Shown piece after piece: positions 25,832-37,061 of a stretch of 50,208 nt of DNA. The stretch covers positions 1-50,208 of the forward strand of contig JAFDEF010000018.1 of assembly GCA_019310485.1 (NCBI GenBank), given 5' to 3'. Positions within the stretch are counted from its first letter, which is position 1. Each line of letters starts with the position of its first letter. Under the pieces are notes generated by a model. The model did no database searches, was not told where the DNA came from, and worked only from the letters and a program-made list of their open reading frames with translations. The translations under genes were made by a program, and so were the position numbers. This DNA is from Deltaproteobacteria bacterium (GTDB taxonomy: Bacteria; Desulfobacterota; DSM-4660; Desulfatiglandales; HGW-15).

Positions 25832-26829
25832 GAAAAACTGTCCAAAGATATTACCCCCTGTTTCCTGTATTTGCAGCCTATTTTATTCTTTTTCTCGTGG
25901 GGAAAAACGTTTCTGGAATGTGGCAACTTGTATCTACCCTCCTTTTCTATTGCGCCCTGGGGCAGGCGTTTAATATCTTCCTTGGAATGACCGGATATGT
26001 CGACTTTGGTTACGTCGCGTTCATGGGCGTTGGAACGTACGGAATGGCTATTGCAATAACGCGGCTGGCGCACGTTGAAGCTCTTGGAGTGCTAATCGTC
26101 GCGATAGGGTTTGCCATGGCTTTGGTAATGGCTGCGCTTTTATCAGTAGCCGTGGGCGCCGTGGCACTACGGCTCAGGGGCGCCTATTTTGCTATTGCGA
26201 CCATAGGTGTAAATGAAGGATTCAGGTTCCTCATTGAAGGAGCGAAAATTTGGAATGGTTCAGATGGCATGATTTTTACCGCGCAGCTCAATCAGATCCT
26301 CGGAAGAGAAACTGCAAGCGCCCTTTCCACTTTTTGGGCAGATGTGATAGTTCTGATCATTGCCGTACTGGCAGCATTTGTAACACTTTTCTATATGAAA
26401 AGTAAAATCGGATATGCATTAACTGCTCTAAGAGAAGATGAAGATGCAGCTGTAGTGATGGGGATTAACGTAACTAAATACAAGATCATAGCTTTTATAA
26501 CCAGCGCCAGTTTTGCAGGTCTTGTTGGCGCCACCTCCTGGGCACTAAAGACGCCGTATGTATTCCCCCCGGAGGTATTTGAGATACATTACACTATCGA
26601 AGCCATCATCATCGTGCTTCTTGGTGGCGCTGGCACTCTCCTCGGTCCTGTTGCGGGAGCGCTTATTTATGGGATTTCCAAATACTATCTTTCAATTTTT
26701 CTGCCAGGATTTCAGCTTCTTATCTTCGCCCCAATCATCATCATTATCATCATTTTGTTTCCGGAGGGCGTTATCGGGATGCTGAAGAAATCTTTCAGGG
26801 ATTCAACCCTTATGCGTTTTATAATTTAA
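25828..26829 (+). CDS. livM: Branched-chain amino acid ABC transporter permease
   Basis: The 333-aa second permease of the Liv system is hydrophobic throughout, with LREDEDAAVVMGINVTKYKI as the coupling-loop region typical of LivM. Its start overlaps the livH stop (ATGA), indicating translational coupling. The C-terminus ends with a short positively charged tail after LFPEGVIGMLKKSF. It pairs with LivH to form the channel. Confidence 0.9.
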   Translation: MRKTVQRYYPLFPVFAAYFILFLVGKNVSGMWQLVSTLLFYCALGQAFNIFLGMTGYVDFGYVAFMGVGTYGMAIAITRLAHVEALGVLIVAIGFAMALVMAALLSVAVGAVALRLRGAYFAIATIGVNEGFRFLIEGAKIWNGSDGMIFTAQLNQILGRETASALSTFWADVIVLIIAVLAAFVTLFYMKSKIGYALTALREDEDAAVVMGINVTKYKIIAFITSASFAGLVGATSWALKTPYVFPPEVFEIHYTIEAIIIVLLGGAGTLLGPVAGALIYGISKYYLSIFLPGFQLLIFAPIIIIIIILFPEGVIGMLKKSFRDSTLMRFII

Positions 26830-26837
26830 GGCTGGCC

Positions 26838-27578
26838 ATGGTATTATTGAGGCTTGAAAATGTTACAAAAAGGTTTGGCGGCCTGGTTGCTGTCAATCGG
26901 GTAAGTCTGAAAATAAATTCAGGAGAGTTCGTTGGAATAGTGGGGCCGAATGGAAGCGGAAAAACGACGTTGTTTAACCTTATCAGCGGCGTTTATTTCC
27001 CAGACAAGGGAGATGTTTTTTTTGAAGGAAAGAACATAACTCGTCTTCCTCCCTACAAAAGGGCGCCGTTGGGCCTGGGGCGGACCTTTCAGATTCCCAG
27101 ACCGTTCGGCTCGGCCACAGTGAGAGAAAATGTAGCTGTCGGAGCAATGTTTGGCAGCCTTGGCGGGAAAATCAACGTAGACGAGTCTCTGGAGCTGGCT
27201 GATCAAATTATTGAACGGATCGGGCTTGGAGAGCACAGGAAAAAGCGGGCAAGCACACTCACTGCTGTGGAGAAGAAAATGATGGAGATTGCCCGCGCCC
27301 TGGCAATGAAGCCCAAGCTCCTTCTCATGGATGAAGCGATGGCAGGCATGCACCCGAAGGATATTGACCAGACTGTTTCCCTTATCAAGCAAATTGCTGT
27401 TGAAGAAAACATAGCGATTGTTGCCATGGTAGAGCATATCATGAGGGCTGTGCTGGGAATGGCGGAGAAAGTAATTGTCCTGCATCAAGGTTCGAAGCTT
27501 GTTGATGCTCCGACCAAAGAAGCACTTGAAGATTCAAGGGTTGTGGAGGTTTATCTCGGGCGCCCGCTTGAGGAATAG
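26838..27578 (+). CDS. livG: Branched-chain amino acid ABC transporter ATP-binding protein
   Basis: This 246-aa ATPase has Walker A GPNGSGKTT (residues 34-42) and the LivG-type loop GLGRTFQIPRPF. The ABC signature is LTAVEKKMMEIARAL in place of LSGGQ, and Walker B ends DEAMAG instead of DEP. These variants are seen in a subset of LivG proteins, so activity is still likely. It follows livM by 8 nt and is followed by livF after 2 nt. Confidence 0.9.
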   Translation: MVLLRLENVTKRFGGLVAVNRVSLKINSGEFVGIVGPNGSGKTTLFNLISGVYFPDKGDVFFEGKNITRLPPYKRAPLGLGRTFQIPRPFGSATVRENVAVGAMFGSLGGKINVDESLELADQIIERIGLGEHRKKRASTLTAVEKKMMEIARALAMKPKLLLMDEAMAGMHPKDIDQTVSLIKQIAVEENIAIVAMVEHIMRAVLGMAEKVIVLHQGSKLVDAPTKEALEDSRVVEVYLGRPLEE

Positions 27579-27580
27579 AG

Positions 27581-28288
27581 ATGCTGAGAGTTAGAGAGCT
27601 TGAATCAGGTTATGGCCCAATGCAGGTGTTGTGGAAACCGAGCCTTGAGGTAAAAAAAGGCAGAATAACAACACTTCTCGGTCCAAATGGCGTGGGCAAA
27701 AGCACTTTCCTTACCACTGTCTTTGGTTCAATAAAGCCGTGGGGGGGCAAAATCTTCTATGAAGAAAAGGACGTCACTCTTGTTCCGACACACAAGAAAG
27801 TGGAGATGGGTCTGGTTCTGGCGCCCGAAGGAAAACACCTCTTTCTGAACATGCGGGTGTACGAGAACCTTTCAATGGGAGCTTATGTAAAGAAAGCCCT
27901 TGCGCACAAAGAAGAATCCATTGAGCTTGTTTATTCGTTGTTCCCCCGGCTTAAAGAGCGGAAAAACCAACTGGCCGGATCCCTTAGCGGTGGAGAACAA
28001 CAGATGTTGACTATCGGCCGCGCTCTCATGACAAAACCCGAACTAATTATGCTCGATGAGCCGAGCCAGGGCCTCGCACCCTTGTTGGCAACCGAGGTCT
28101 TCAAAACTATCCTGAAAATGAAAGCCGAGATGGGGCTCACGATCCTTCTCGTGGAACAAAACGCGGAGGCCTCTCTGGATGCAGCAGACTATGTCTATAT
28201 CATGCACGAAGGCGTAATCAAGGCGGAAGGAAAGTCCGAGCAAATAAGAAATTCTTCTGAAATCAGGGAAGCATACCTCGGGGTGTGA
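27581..28288 (+). CDS. livF: Branched-chain amino acid ABC transporter ATP-binding protein
   Basis: This 235-aa ATPase has Walker A GPNGVGKST, a standard signature LSGGEQQMLTIGRAL and Walker B LIMLDEPSQGLAP, which is characteristic of LivF. With LivG it should form the heterodimeric motor. It has the complete consensus signature that LivG lacks. It is the last gene of the operon. Confidence 0.9.
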   Translation: MLRVRELESGYGPMQVLWKPSLEVKKGRITTLLGPNGVGKSTFLTTVFGSIKPWGGKIFYEEKDVTLVPTHKKVEMGLVLAPEGKHLFLNMRVYENLSMGAYVKKALAHKEESIELVYSLFPRLKERKNQLAGSLSGGEQQMLTIGRALMTKPELIMLDEPSQGLAPLLATEVFKTILKMKAEMGLTILLVEQNAEASLDAADYVYIMHEGVIKAEGKSEQIRNSSEIREAYLGV

Positions 28289-28538
28289 AGAAGTGCCCGC
28301 AACCCATTTTGCTTTCAGAGCGACCGGATCAAAGCTTTTGGTAATGGCTTGATAAGAAAATACCTTCCACCTCGTGCCAACCGAAAGGGCTGGTTTTCCA
28401 CTAAAAGGCTTGATCAGTGCCATTTTTGCTTGAATTTTCTGAAACAGGATATTAAATAAGCAAAGTGAACTTGGTCTTACGTTAAGTAACTGATTGCATG
28501 GTAAATATTTCTTTCTTGATTTAAGCCGGTAAAAAGCA

Positions 28539-28561
28539 AAGGCGGGCCGCTTGCCCGCCTT
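28539..28561. terminator. GC-rich hairpin between liv and sdh operons
   Basis: AAGGCGGGC (28539-28547) and GCCCGCCTT (28553-28561) form a perfect 9-bp stem with a 5-nt loop. No T run follows on the plus strand. On the minus strand CCTTTGCTTTTT follows. The 345-nt gap 28289-28633 otherwise shows no gene. It presumably holds the sdh promoter, but no clear boxes are seen. Confidence 0.5.
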
Positions 28562-28633
28562 ACCTCTCTGGGGAAGAAAGCGTTGATTGAAATCTGGATA
28601 CACAAAAAACTTCAATCCGGGCGAGGGATAGAA

Positions 28634-29275
28634 ATGAACTGGTTTATTAGAGCGTTTAGTTCCTCGATAGGCAAGAAGCAAATTATGGCCGTAACTGGAC
28701 TTGCTTTTTGTCTTTTTGTCACTTTTCACCTCTTGGGTAATCTAACTGTTTACGCAGGCCGGGATTCTTTCCTTTCCTATGTTAAACACCTTCATTCGTG
28801 GCAATGGCTGGTAACAGCCGCTGAATGGATATTGTTGTTCTTTGCAGTGCTTCATATCAGCATAGGGTTGCTTCTCTTTTTCGAAAACCTGAGGGCCAGA
28901 CCGGTCAGATATGCTGTCAAGAAAAGTGCAGGAGGCCGCACAATCGGCTCAGCAACGGAACCTTATACCGGCCTTTTAATACTGGGCTTCATTGTGGTGC
29001 ATCTGTTAAAGTTTCGATTCGTGGACAAAACGGGTACGAATGATTTCGTAATTCTCTCACACACTTTTTCACACTGGGGATGGGTTCTTTTCTATATTGT
29101 TGGGGTGATCATCGTTGCTGTGCATATAAGTCATGGTCTGTGGAGTGGATTCCAGACCCTGGGCGTCAATCACCCAAAGTACATGCCCTTTATCAGGCGC
29201 TTTGGTACTGTCTTGAGTTTCGTCATTGGGGCAGGTTTTGCATCCATACCCGTGCTCATCATTTTCACGAGATAA
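28634..29275 (+). CDS. sdhC: Succinate dehydrogenase/fumarate reductase cytochrome b subunit
   Basis: The 213-aa membrane anchor is of the single-chain, five-helix type B, expected to carry two hemes. Histidines suited to heme binding occur in VTFHLLGN, VKHLHSW, AVLHISIG, VVHLLKF and VHISHGLW. It exchanges electrons with menaquinone. The ATG at 28634 follows GAGGGATAG. An upstream frame to 28583 has no signal. No SdhD gene is present, consistent with type B. Confidence 0.9.
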   Translation: MNWFIRAFSSSIGKKQIMAVTGLAFCLFVTFHLLGNLTVYAGRDSFLSYVKHLHSWQWLVTAAEWILLFFAVLHISIGLLLFFENLRARPVRYAVKKSAGGRTIGSATEPYTGLLILGFIVVHLLKFRFVDKTGTNDFVILSHTFSHWGWVLFYIVGVIIVAVHISHGLWSGFQTLGVNHPKYMPFIRRFGTVLSFVIGAGFASIPVLIIFTR

Positions 29276-29287
29276 GGAGGTTCTTTG

Positions 29288-31197
<1,910 letters not shown>

Positions 31198-31201
<4 letters not shown>

Positions 31202-31962
31202 GCAAAACAATTAACCTGACTCTAAAGGTGTGGAGGCAAAAAGGGCCTGAGGATAAAGGACATTTTGAAACTTATGAAGCAAAAGATATTTCAACGGACC
31301 TTTCATTTCTGGAGATGCTTGACCTTGTTAACGAAAAGATTACCCTTGAGGGAAAGGACCCCATAGCATTTGACAATGACTGCCGCGAAGGCATTTGCGG
31401 TATGTGCGGAGCCATGGTCAACGGGATTGCACATGGTCCACAAAAGGCAACCACCCTGTGCCAGCTCCATATGAGGCATTTCGAGGACGGCGAAATCGTG
31501 GTCATTGAACCGTGGCGTGCCAGACCCTTCAAGATTATCAAGGACCTTGTTGTGGACAGAAGTCCATTTGACAAGATTATTCAATCAGGCGGATATATAT
31601 CGGTTAATACGGGTAGTGCGCCTGAAGCAAATACGATCCCTGTTCCGGCACAAAAAGCTGAGCTTGCCATGGATGCTGCAGCCTGTATCGGGTGCGGTGC
31701 GTGTGTAGCAGCCTGCCCGAATGCATCGGCCATGCTTTTTGTGGGAGCAAAAATCTCCCACCTTGCCCTGCTACCACAGGGAAGGCCTGAAGCTGCAAAA
31801 AGGGCACTTTCTATGTTGAGGAAAATGGATGAGCTTGGCTTCGGTAACTGTAGCAATGAAACAGAATGTGAGGCAGTATGCCCGAAGGAGATCTCGATTA
31901 CCAACATAGCAAGATTCAACAGGGAATACCTAAAGGCGAGCTTTGGTTCATCTGAAAAATAG
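31198..31962 (+). CDS. sdhB: Succinate dehydrogenase/fumarate reductase iron-sulphur subunit
   Basis: The 254-aa protein carries three clusters. [10 protein letters not shown] and a later CQLHM bind [2Fe-2S], [12 protein letters not shown] starts the [4Fe-4S]/[3Fe-4S] ferredoxin domain, and [15 protein letters not shown] completes it. It passes electrons between FAD and the cytochrome b. Its ATG overlaps the sdhA stop (ATGA), so the two are made together. The fumarase gene follows after 83 nt. Confidence 0.93.
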
Positions 31963-32045
31963 CCTTCAGCAAGAATTGAGAAACCTTTCAGTCTGCCAAA
32001 TCTTAACATGGCTGGCGCCAAGAGCCACATTTTGGGGAAAGCCTT

Positions 32046-33659
32046 ATGCAAGAACGATTCGAATACTCTGAACTTTTTCCCCTGAGGGAAGACACCACCG
32101 AATACCGCCTTCTGAGCAAGGAGCATATTTCAACAGGAGAGCTGTTCTCTAAGGAGATCCTAAAGGTAGCATACGAGGGTCTTGTCCTGCTCTCCGAGAA
32201 CGCTTTTAAGGACGTATCGCACCTTTTGAGAACCTCACACCTCGAACAACTCTCCACAATCCTGGAAGACGAGGAGGCATCTGAGAACGACAAATACGTC
32301 GCCCTAGAGCTGATTAAAAACGCAGTCATTGCCGCTGAAAGGGCTTTCCCTATGTGCCAGGACACAGGCACAGCGATCGTTATCGGCAAGAAGGGTCAAC
32401 AGATCTGGACGGGATACTCTGACGAAGAGGCACTGTCCAGAGGAATTTTCAATGCTTACACGAAAAATGCATTTCGTTATTCACAAATGGCCCCCCTTAC
32501 CATGTTCCAGGAAAAAAACACCCAGTGCAATCTGCCAGCCCAGATAGAGATTTACGCGAGAGAAGGTGAATCTTATGATTTCCTCTTCCTTGCAAAAGGA
32601 GGAGGATCGGCCAACAAAACTTTTCTTTTTCAGGAAACAAAGGCGATTCTAAATCCAAAAAATCTGGTGCAATTTATGGCCGAAAAAATGAAGACCCTTG
32701 GAACAGCGGCATGCCCTCCTTACCACCTGGCATTCGTGGTTGGCGGCACATCGGCAGAAGCCAACCTCAAGGCAGTGAAGCTCGCCACTGCTCGTTACCT
32801 GGATAGGCTCCCACAGAGAGGAGACGGCCGGGGAAGCGCTCTGAGGGACAGGGAGCTTGAAAAGATTCTGACTGAGATCTCACAGAAAATGGGAATCGGC
32901 GCTCAGTTTGGAGGAAAGTACTTCTGCCTAGATGTACGTGTAATACGTCTTCCAAGACACGGTGCATCGTGCCCCATTGGTCTTGGGGTAAGCTGCAATG
33001 CCGATAGAAACATCAGGGCAAAAATAAACAAAGAGGGTATTTTTCTTGAAAAGCTCGAAACCGATCCTTCGCGGTTTTTGCCCCACCCTGCGTGGACCGA
33101 TAAAGGGGCTGTGAAGATAGATCTTGATCTTCCTATGAATGAAGTGCGAGCCAGGCTGAGCAAATATCCCGTGGGTACCAGGCTTGTTCTGAACGGAAAA
33201 ATTGTTGTTGCCAGGGACATTGCTCATGCACGTTTGAAGGAAAGGCTTGACAGGGGCGAAGATCTTCCCAGCTATTTTAAGGACCACATTATATACTATG
33301 CAGGACCTGCAAAGACCCCGCCGGGGTATGCCTCAGGTTCTTTTGGGCCGACTACAGCTGCAAGAATGGATCCCTACGTGCCAATATTTCAGGCTCGAGG
33401 GGCTTCCATGGTCATGCTGGCCAAGGGCAATCGTTCAGAAATCGTTAAAGAAGCATGCCGGAAATATGGGGGTTTCTATCTCGGCTCAATCGGGGGGCCG
33501 GCTGCTCGCCTCGGAAAAGAGTGTATCACAAACATGGAGGTGCTGGAATTTGAGGAGCTCGGAATGGAGGCGATCTTTATGATTACGGTGCAGGACTTTC
33601 CTGCATTCATAATCACTGACGATAAGGGAAATGACTTCTATGACGACCTCTTGAGTTAA
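32046..33659 (+). CDS. fumA: Class I (iron-sulphur) fumarate hydratase
   Basis: The 537-aa single-chain fumarase interconverts fumarate and malate using an oxygen-sensitive [4Fe-4S] cluster. The cluster cysteines fit the FumA spacing: C104 in MCQDTG, C223 in AACPPYH and C317 in GVSC (119 and 94 residues apart, as I recall for E. coli FumA). Alpha and beta parts are fused. GGGGAAAG precedes the ATG. It follows sdhCAB and probably works with it in a reductive or oxidative C4 branch. A clear terminator follows. Confidence 0.93.
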   Translation: MQERFEYSELFPLREDTTEYRLLSKEHISTGELFSKEILKVAYEGLVLLSENAFKDVSHLLRTSHLEQLSTILEDEEASENDKYVALELIKNAVIAAERAFPMCQDTGTAIVIGKKGQQIWTGYSDEEALSRGIFNAYTKNAFRYSQMAPLTMFQEKNTQCNLPAQIEIYAREGESYDFLFLAKGGGSANKTFLFQETKAILNPKNLVQFMAEKMKTLGTAACPPYHLAFVVGGTSAEANLKAVKLATARYLDRLPQRGDGRGSALRDRELEKILTEISQKMGIGAQFGGKYFCLDVRVIRLPRHGASCPIGLGVSCNADRNIRAKINKEGIFLEKLETDPSRFLPHPAWTDKGAVKIDLDLPMNEVRARLSKYPVGTRLVLNGKIVVARDIAHARLKERLDRGEDLPSYFKDHIIYYAGPAKTPPGYASGSFGPTTAARMDPYVPIFQARGASMVMLAKGNRSEIVKEACRKYGGFYLGSIGGPAARLGKECITNMEVLEFEELGMEAIFMITVQDFPAFIITDDKGNDFYDDLLS

Positions 33660-33735
33660 TCTGAAAAGATGTCGCAACACCTTTGCGCAATTGACCCGCA
33701 CTTCCGGTTACCACTGCCGGATCACCGGTGATAGG

Positions 33736-33776
33736 GAACATCTGGGAAAAACCCCAGGTGTTCTTATTTTTATTTG
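33736..33776 (+). terminator. Intrinsic terminator after fumarase
   Basis: GAACATCTGGG (33736-33746) pairs with CCCAGGTGTTC (33753-33763) with one G-U pair, followed by TTATTTTTATTT. This ends the sdhCAB-fumarase transcript. The last T residues overlap the next promoter. Confidence 0.85.
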
Positions 33777-33803
33777 ACACGTTAGTCAAAATCGGAATAT
33801 TTT
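33774..33803 (+). promoter_or_regulatory. Promoter with embedded palindrome, upstream of the enoate reductase gene
   Basis: TTGACA (33774-33779), an 18-nt spacer and TATTTT (33798-33803). The -35 box is the left arm of TTGAC-acgtta-GTCAA (33774-33789), a perfect palindrome with a 6-nt centre. That size and position fit a repressor operator, for example of a TetR-type fatty acid regulator. The regulator itself is not in the window. Confidence 0.55.
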
Positions 33804-33875
33804 GCAAAATTAGTTTTGGAGTTCAGGTGGCAAAAGGAAGCTCCTGAATAAAATATTTTTCTAAGGATGATGACA

Positions 33876-35792
33876 ATGCAACACCTTTTTTCACCTTTTT
33901 CCATAAAGAACATTGAATTGAAAAACAGAATTGTTATGCCTGGGCTCGCTTCTTTCTTAATTGAAGATGACGGGTCGATAACCGATAAAACTGTTGAACA
34001 TTATAGAAGGCGTGCAGCGGGCGGGCCTGCAATGGTAATAGTGGAGGCATGCGCCGTCTCACCCGAAGGGATTGTCTCACCGCACCAGGCCCGTATATAT
34101 GATGACAGGTTCATAGAGGGGTTCTCTCGAATAGCTCAAGTAATGAAGTCGGAGGGCGCTGTCCCCGCATTGCAGATTCACCACGGGGGAAGGCAGACCT
34201 CTGCCAAGGTAATAAAGAGAAAACCCCTGGCCCCTTCTAATCTCCCCTGCCCTACCATCAAAGGTGATGTGGAGCCGCTTACAGTTGAGGGAATTAGGGA
34301 AATTATCCGCAAATTCGGCGATGCAGCTGCTAGAGCTGTTGAGGCAGGCTTTGAGCTTATTGAAATTCATGGGGCACATGGGTATCTCATAAACGAGTTC
34401 CTCTCCGGTTTCTCAAATATCAGGGAAGACCGCTACGGCGGTGATACGGCTGGCCGTGCACGCTTTGCTCTTGAAGTCATCCGTGAGGTGCGCACTCGTG
34501 TGGGAAAGGATTTTCCTCTTTCCTTCAAAATAAGCGCTCAGGAGTTTGTGCCCGGGGGTCTAACTGTTGAGGAGAGCATAAAAATCCTGAAACTTCTAGT
34601 GCCCGCAGGGCTCGACATCATACAGGTCTCAGCAGGAAACGATGCAACGCCTGAATGGATTTCTCAGCCTATGTTCATGGAAAAAGCGTGCCTGGCGGAT
34701 TCAGCCGCAGAGATAAGGAGAGCGCTCAAAATGCCGGTCATGGCTGTTGGCCGAATCAACGATCCCCTGGTTGCCGAAGACATCATTAAGCAGGAAAAAG
34801 CGGATCTGGTTTGCGTGGGCCGGGGCTTGCTAGCCGATCCGGAGATGCCCTTAAAAGCAAAGGAAGGAAGGGTAGACGATATCAGGATCTGCATTGCTTG
34901 TAATACGTGTATGCAGTCTATTTTTCGAAAGGGACGCGTGGAATGCCTTGTAAACCCATCCCTTGGAAGGGAAAAGGAAATGGAACTCGTGCCAACTGAC
35001 ACCCCCAAGAAGGTCATGGTAGTCGGAGGCGGGCCCGGCGGGTTGCACGTAGCATGGGTTGCTGCAAGGCGGGGACACGAGGTTCATCTCTATGAGAAGC
35101 AGGCCGAACTGGGAGGGCAGCTTACCCTAGGGAGTGTCACCAAGTACAAGAAGGAACTTCTCAGTCTGATTCGCTTCCAGAAAAGGCAGATTGAAAAATC
35201 GGGTGTCAGAACCCATCTGAATTCTGAAGTGACCCTAAAAACAATAACTAAAGAAAAGCCCGATGTTATCGTGCTTTCAACAGGCTCAATCCCTATCAGG
35301 CCCGAGGTGCCCGGGATCGAAAAACCAATTGTTCGAACACTATCCGAGGCATTTAGCGATGACCAGGTGGCTGGGAAAAGGACCGTAATAGTCGGAGGTG
35401 GAGCCACAGGGTGTGAGGTTGCGCACCACCTCTCCGAGAGCGGGTCTTCCGTCACCATTGTAGAGCAGCTTGGAAAACTTGCTGAGCAATTAGAGTCTGT
35501 CACAAGGAAAGTGCTGCTTCAGCAATTAAGGGAGAACAATGTTCAATTCCTGACCCGCCACAAACTCTCGAAGGTCGAAGACAACGGAGTGTGGTTGGAG
35601 GGTCCTGATAGAGTAGAATCATTTCTTGAAGCTGAAGCGGTGGTCATAGCTGTAGGCAATAGACCTGACAACAGGCTCTACGAGCAACTCAAAGGCACAG
35701 AAATTCCTGTCTACCAAATAGGGGATTGTCTTGAGCCAAGGACCGCCAAGGCCGCCATATCGGATGCTGCACTTATAGGCCGCGCTATCTGA
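33876..35792 (+). CDS. NADH:flavin oxidoreductase, 2,4-dienoyl-CoA reductase-like
   Basis: The 638-aa protein has the FadH-like layout: an N-terminal old-yellow-enzyme FMN barrel (HGAHGYLINEFLSG, YGGDTAGRARF), a cysteine cluster for [4Fe-4S] (CIACNTC near 340 and a Cys about 12 residues later), and a C-terminal FAD/NAD(P)H domain with GGGPGGLH near 385 and GGGATGCE near 507. It reduces C=C bonds of enoates or dienoyl-CoA. The substrate is unknown. Of three clustered ATGs I take the third, 9 nt after AAGG; the first is at 33867. The operator-like palindrome upstream suggests induction by acyl compounds. It is convergent with the rmlD-like gene. Confidence 0.85.
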   Translation: MQHLFSPFSIKNIELKNRIVMPGLASFLIEDDGSITDKTVEHYRRRAAGGPAMVIVEACAVSPEGIVSPHQARIYDDRFIEGFSRIAQVMKSEGAVPALQIHHGGRQTSAKVIKRKPLAPSNLPCPTIKGDVEPLTVEGIREIIRKFGDAAARAVEAGFELIEIHGAHGYLINEFLSGFSNIREDRYGGDTAGRARFALEVIREVRTRVGKDFPLSFKISAQEFVPGGLTVEESIKILKLLVPAGLDIIQVSAGNDATPEWISQPMFMEKACLADSAAEIRRALKMPVMAVGRINDPLVAEDIIKQEKADLVCVGRGLLADPEMPLKAKEGRVDDIRICIACNTCMQSIFRKGRVECLVNPSLGREKEMELVPTDTPKKVMVVGGGPGGLHVAWVAARRGHEVHLYEKQAELGGQLTLGSVTKYKKELLSLIRFQKRQIEKSGVRTHLNSEVTLKTITKEKPDVIVLSTGSIPIRPEVPGIEKPIVRTLSEAFSDDQVAGKRTVIVGGGATGCEVAHHLSESGSSVTIVEQLGKLAEQLESVTRKVLLQQLRENNVQFLTRHKLSKVEDNGVWLEGPDRVESFLEAEAVVIAVGNRPDNRLYEQLKGTEIPVYQIGDCLEPRTAKAAISDAALIGRAI

Positions 35793-35803
35793 TTCCAATT
35801 AAC

Positions 35804-36694
35804 TCAACTGTTCCTGGCCTTTGCCTCCTTGAGGAGTTTTTCTCCATAGTAGTCCAGGAAGATGTCTACATCCTCTTTCCAGTCAGGCATAATACTAAGG
35901 CCCTGTTTCTTCAGCAGCCTGTTTTCCAGGATACAGTTAACAGGTCTTCTGGCCGGTTGGGATAGATCCTCAAGACTACAAGGCTCTAGATTCACCTTTA
36001 TCTTCAGTTTTTCGAGTATGTGCCGTGCAAACTCGTAGCGGCTGCAATACCCTTCCGATGTTGCATGATACGTCCCTCTTGCTCCATTCTTAATTAGTTC
36101 ACCGATCTGATGAGCCAGGCGGTAGGTCCAGGTGGGAGAACCATATTGATCGTTGACGACTTTCAGGGACTGTTTCTTCCTGGTTCTCAATGCATTTGCA
36201 AGTAGGGACTTGATAAAGTTTCCGCCCTCACTGCCGTATAGCCAGCCTGTTCGAATTATTATATAGTCAGGAGCATTTTCCTTCACTGCAATTTCGCTCT
36301 GCATCTTGCTCGTGCCGTAGGCTGAAATGGGGTCCATTGAATCATCTTCAAAATAGGGCTGGGGCACCGTTTTCCGACCTCCAAAAACATAATCGCTGGA
36401 AATATGAACCAATTTACAGTTGAATCTTGCGGAACCCTGTGCCAGGTTTCTGGGTCCCTCAACATTAACTTTCCGCACAAGAAAGCTTTCCTTCTCACTT
36501 CCATCCACGTCTGTAAAAGCAGCGCAATTTACAATAATATTGGGTTTATAATGCTGCAATCTCTCCGTTACCCTATCCCAGCTCACTATATCCAGCTCTT
36601 TCTTATCCGGAGCAATTACCTCAAATTGCTGGCCCAAGACTTTCTTGCAATCACTTCCAAGCATGCCTTTGCTTCCTAGAAGCAGGATTTTCAT
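35804..36694 (-). CDS. rmlD: dTDP-4-dehydrorhamnose reductase-like protein
   Basis: The 296-aa extended short-chain dehydrogenase has the N-terminal NAD(P) loop GSKGMLGSD and the catalytic YGTSK (YxxxK) with a serine in HISSDYVFGG, all characteristic of RmlD/RfbD. It makes dTDP-L-rhamnose for surface polysaccharide. The other rml genes are absent from the window, so the exact sugar is uncertain. It is a single gene, convergent with the flavoenzyme and divergent from the TRAP operon. Confidence 0.85.
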   Translation of the reverse strand: MKILLLGSKGMLGSDCKKVLGQQFEVIAPDKKELDIVSWDRVTERLQHYKPNIIVNCAAFTDVDGSEKESFLVRKVNVEGPRNLAQGSARFNCKLVHISSDYVFGGRKTVPQPYFEDDSMDPISAYGTSKMQSEIAVKENAPDYIIIRTGWLYGSEGGNFIKSLLANALRTRKKQSLKVVNDQYGSPTWTYRLAHQIGELIKNGARGTYHATSEGYCSRYEFARHILEKLKIKVNLEPCSLEDLSQPARRPVNCILENRLLKKQGLSIMPDWKEDVDIFLDYYGEKLLKEAKARNS

Positions 36695-36909
36695 ATTCGA
36701 AGAGACCTCCCGAAATACTTAGTTGGCAATTCCTTTCAGAGAGCCTCATGAGTAGAGAATTTCTGGAGCGACCACAACAACATGTTAAGCTCTACCAAAA
36801 GGAGCAAAAAAAGAAATCCATCAACGCTTTGCTTGTATTGAGACCTTCGCAAAAGGCCTCATATTGCCGGTGTTTGACTTGGGGTTCCTTTCGCACCCCA
36901 TTTTGGAAG

Positions 36910-36938
36910 TTGAAACTCCTTAATTAATTCAATATAAT
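36910..36938 (+). promoter_or_regulatory. Strong sigma70 promoter of the TPR-TRAP operon
   Basis: TTGAAA (36910-36915) and a perfect TATAAT (36933-36938) are separated by 17 nt. It lies 124 nt before the TPR gene start in the 367-nt divergent gap 36695-37061, which otherwise shows only a short GGGGT/ACCCC hairpin near 36884-36901. Confidence 0.75.
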
Positions 36939-37061
36939 ACAAATTTTGATGTGGTCAACTGATTTTTACTTCATTCGCCCTGTTCTCTTCTTACCTGACC
37001 GGCTTCTGATCACGGGTGAGGAGGGGTCTCAAGGGAGACGCAGAAGGTACCTGGAAATATA

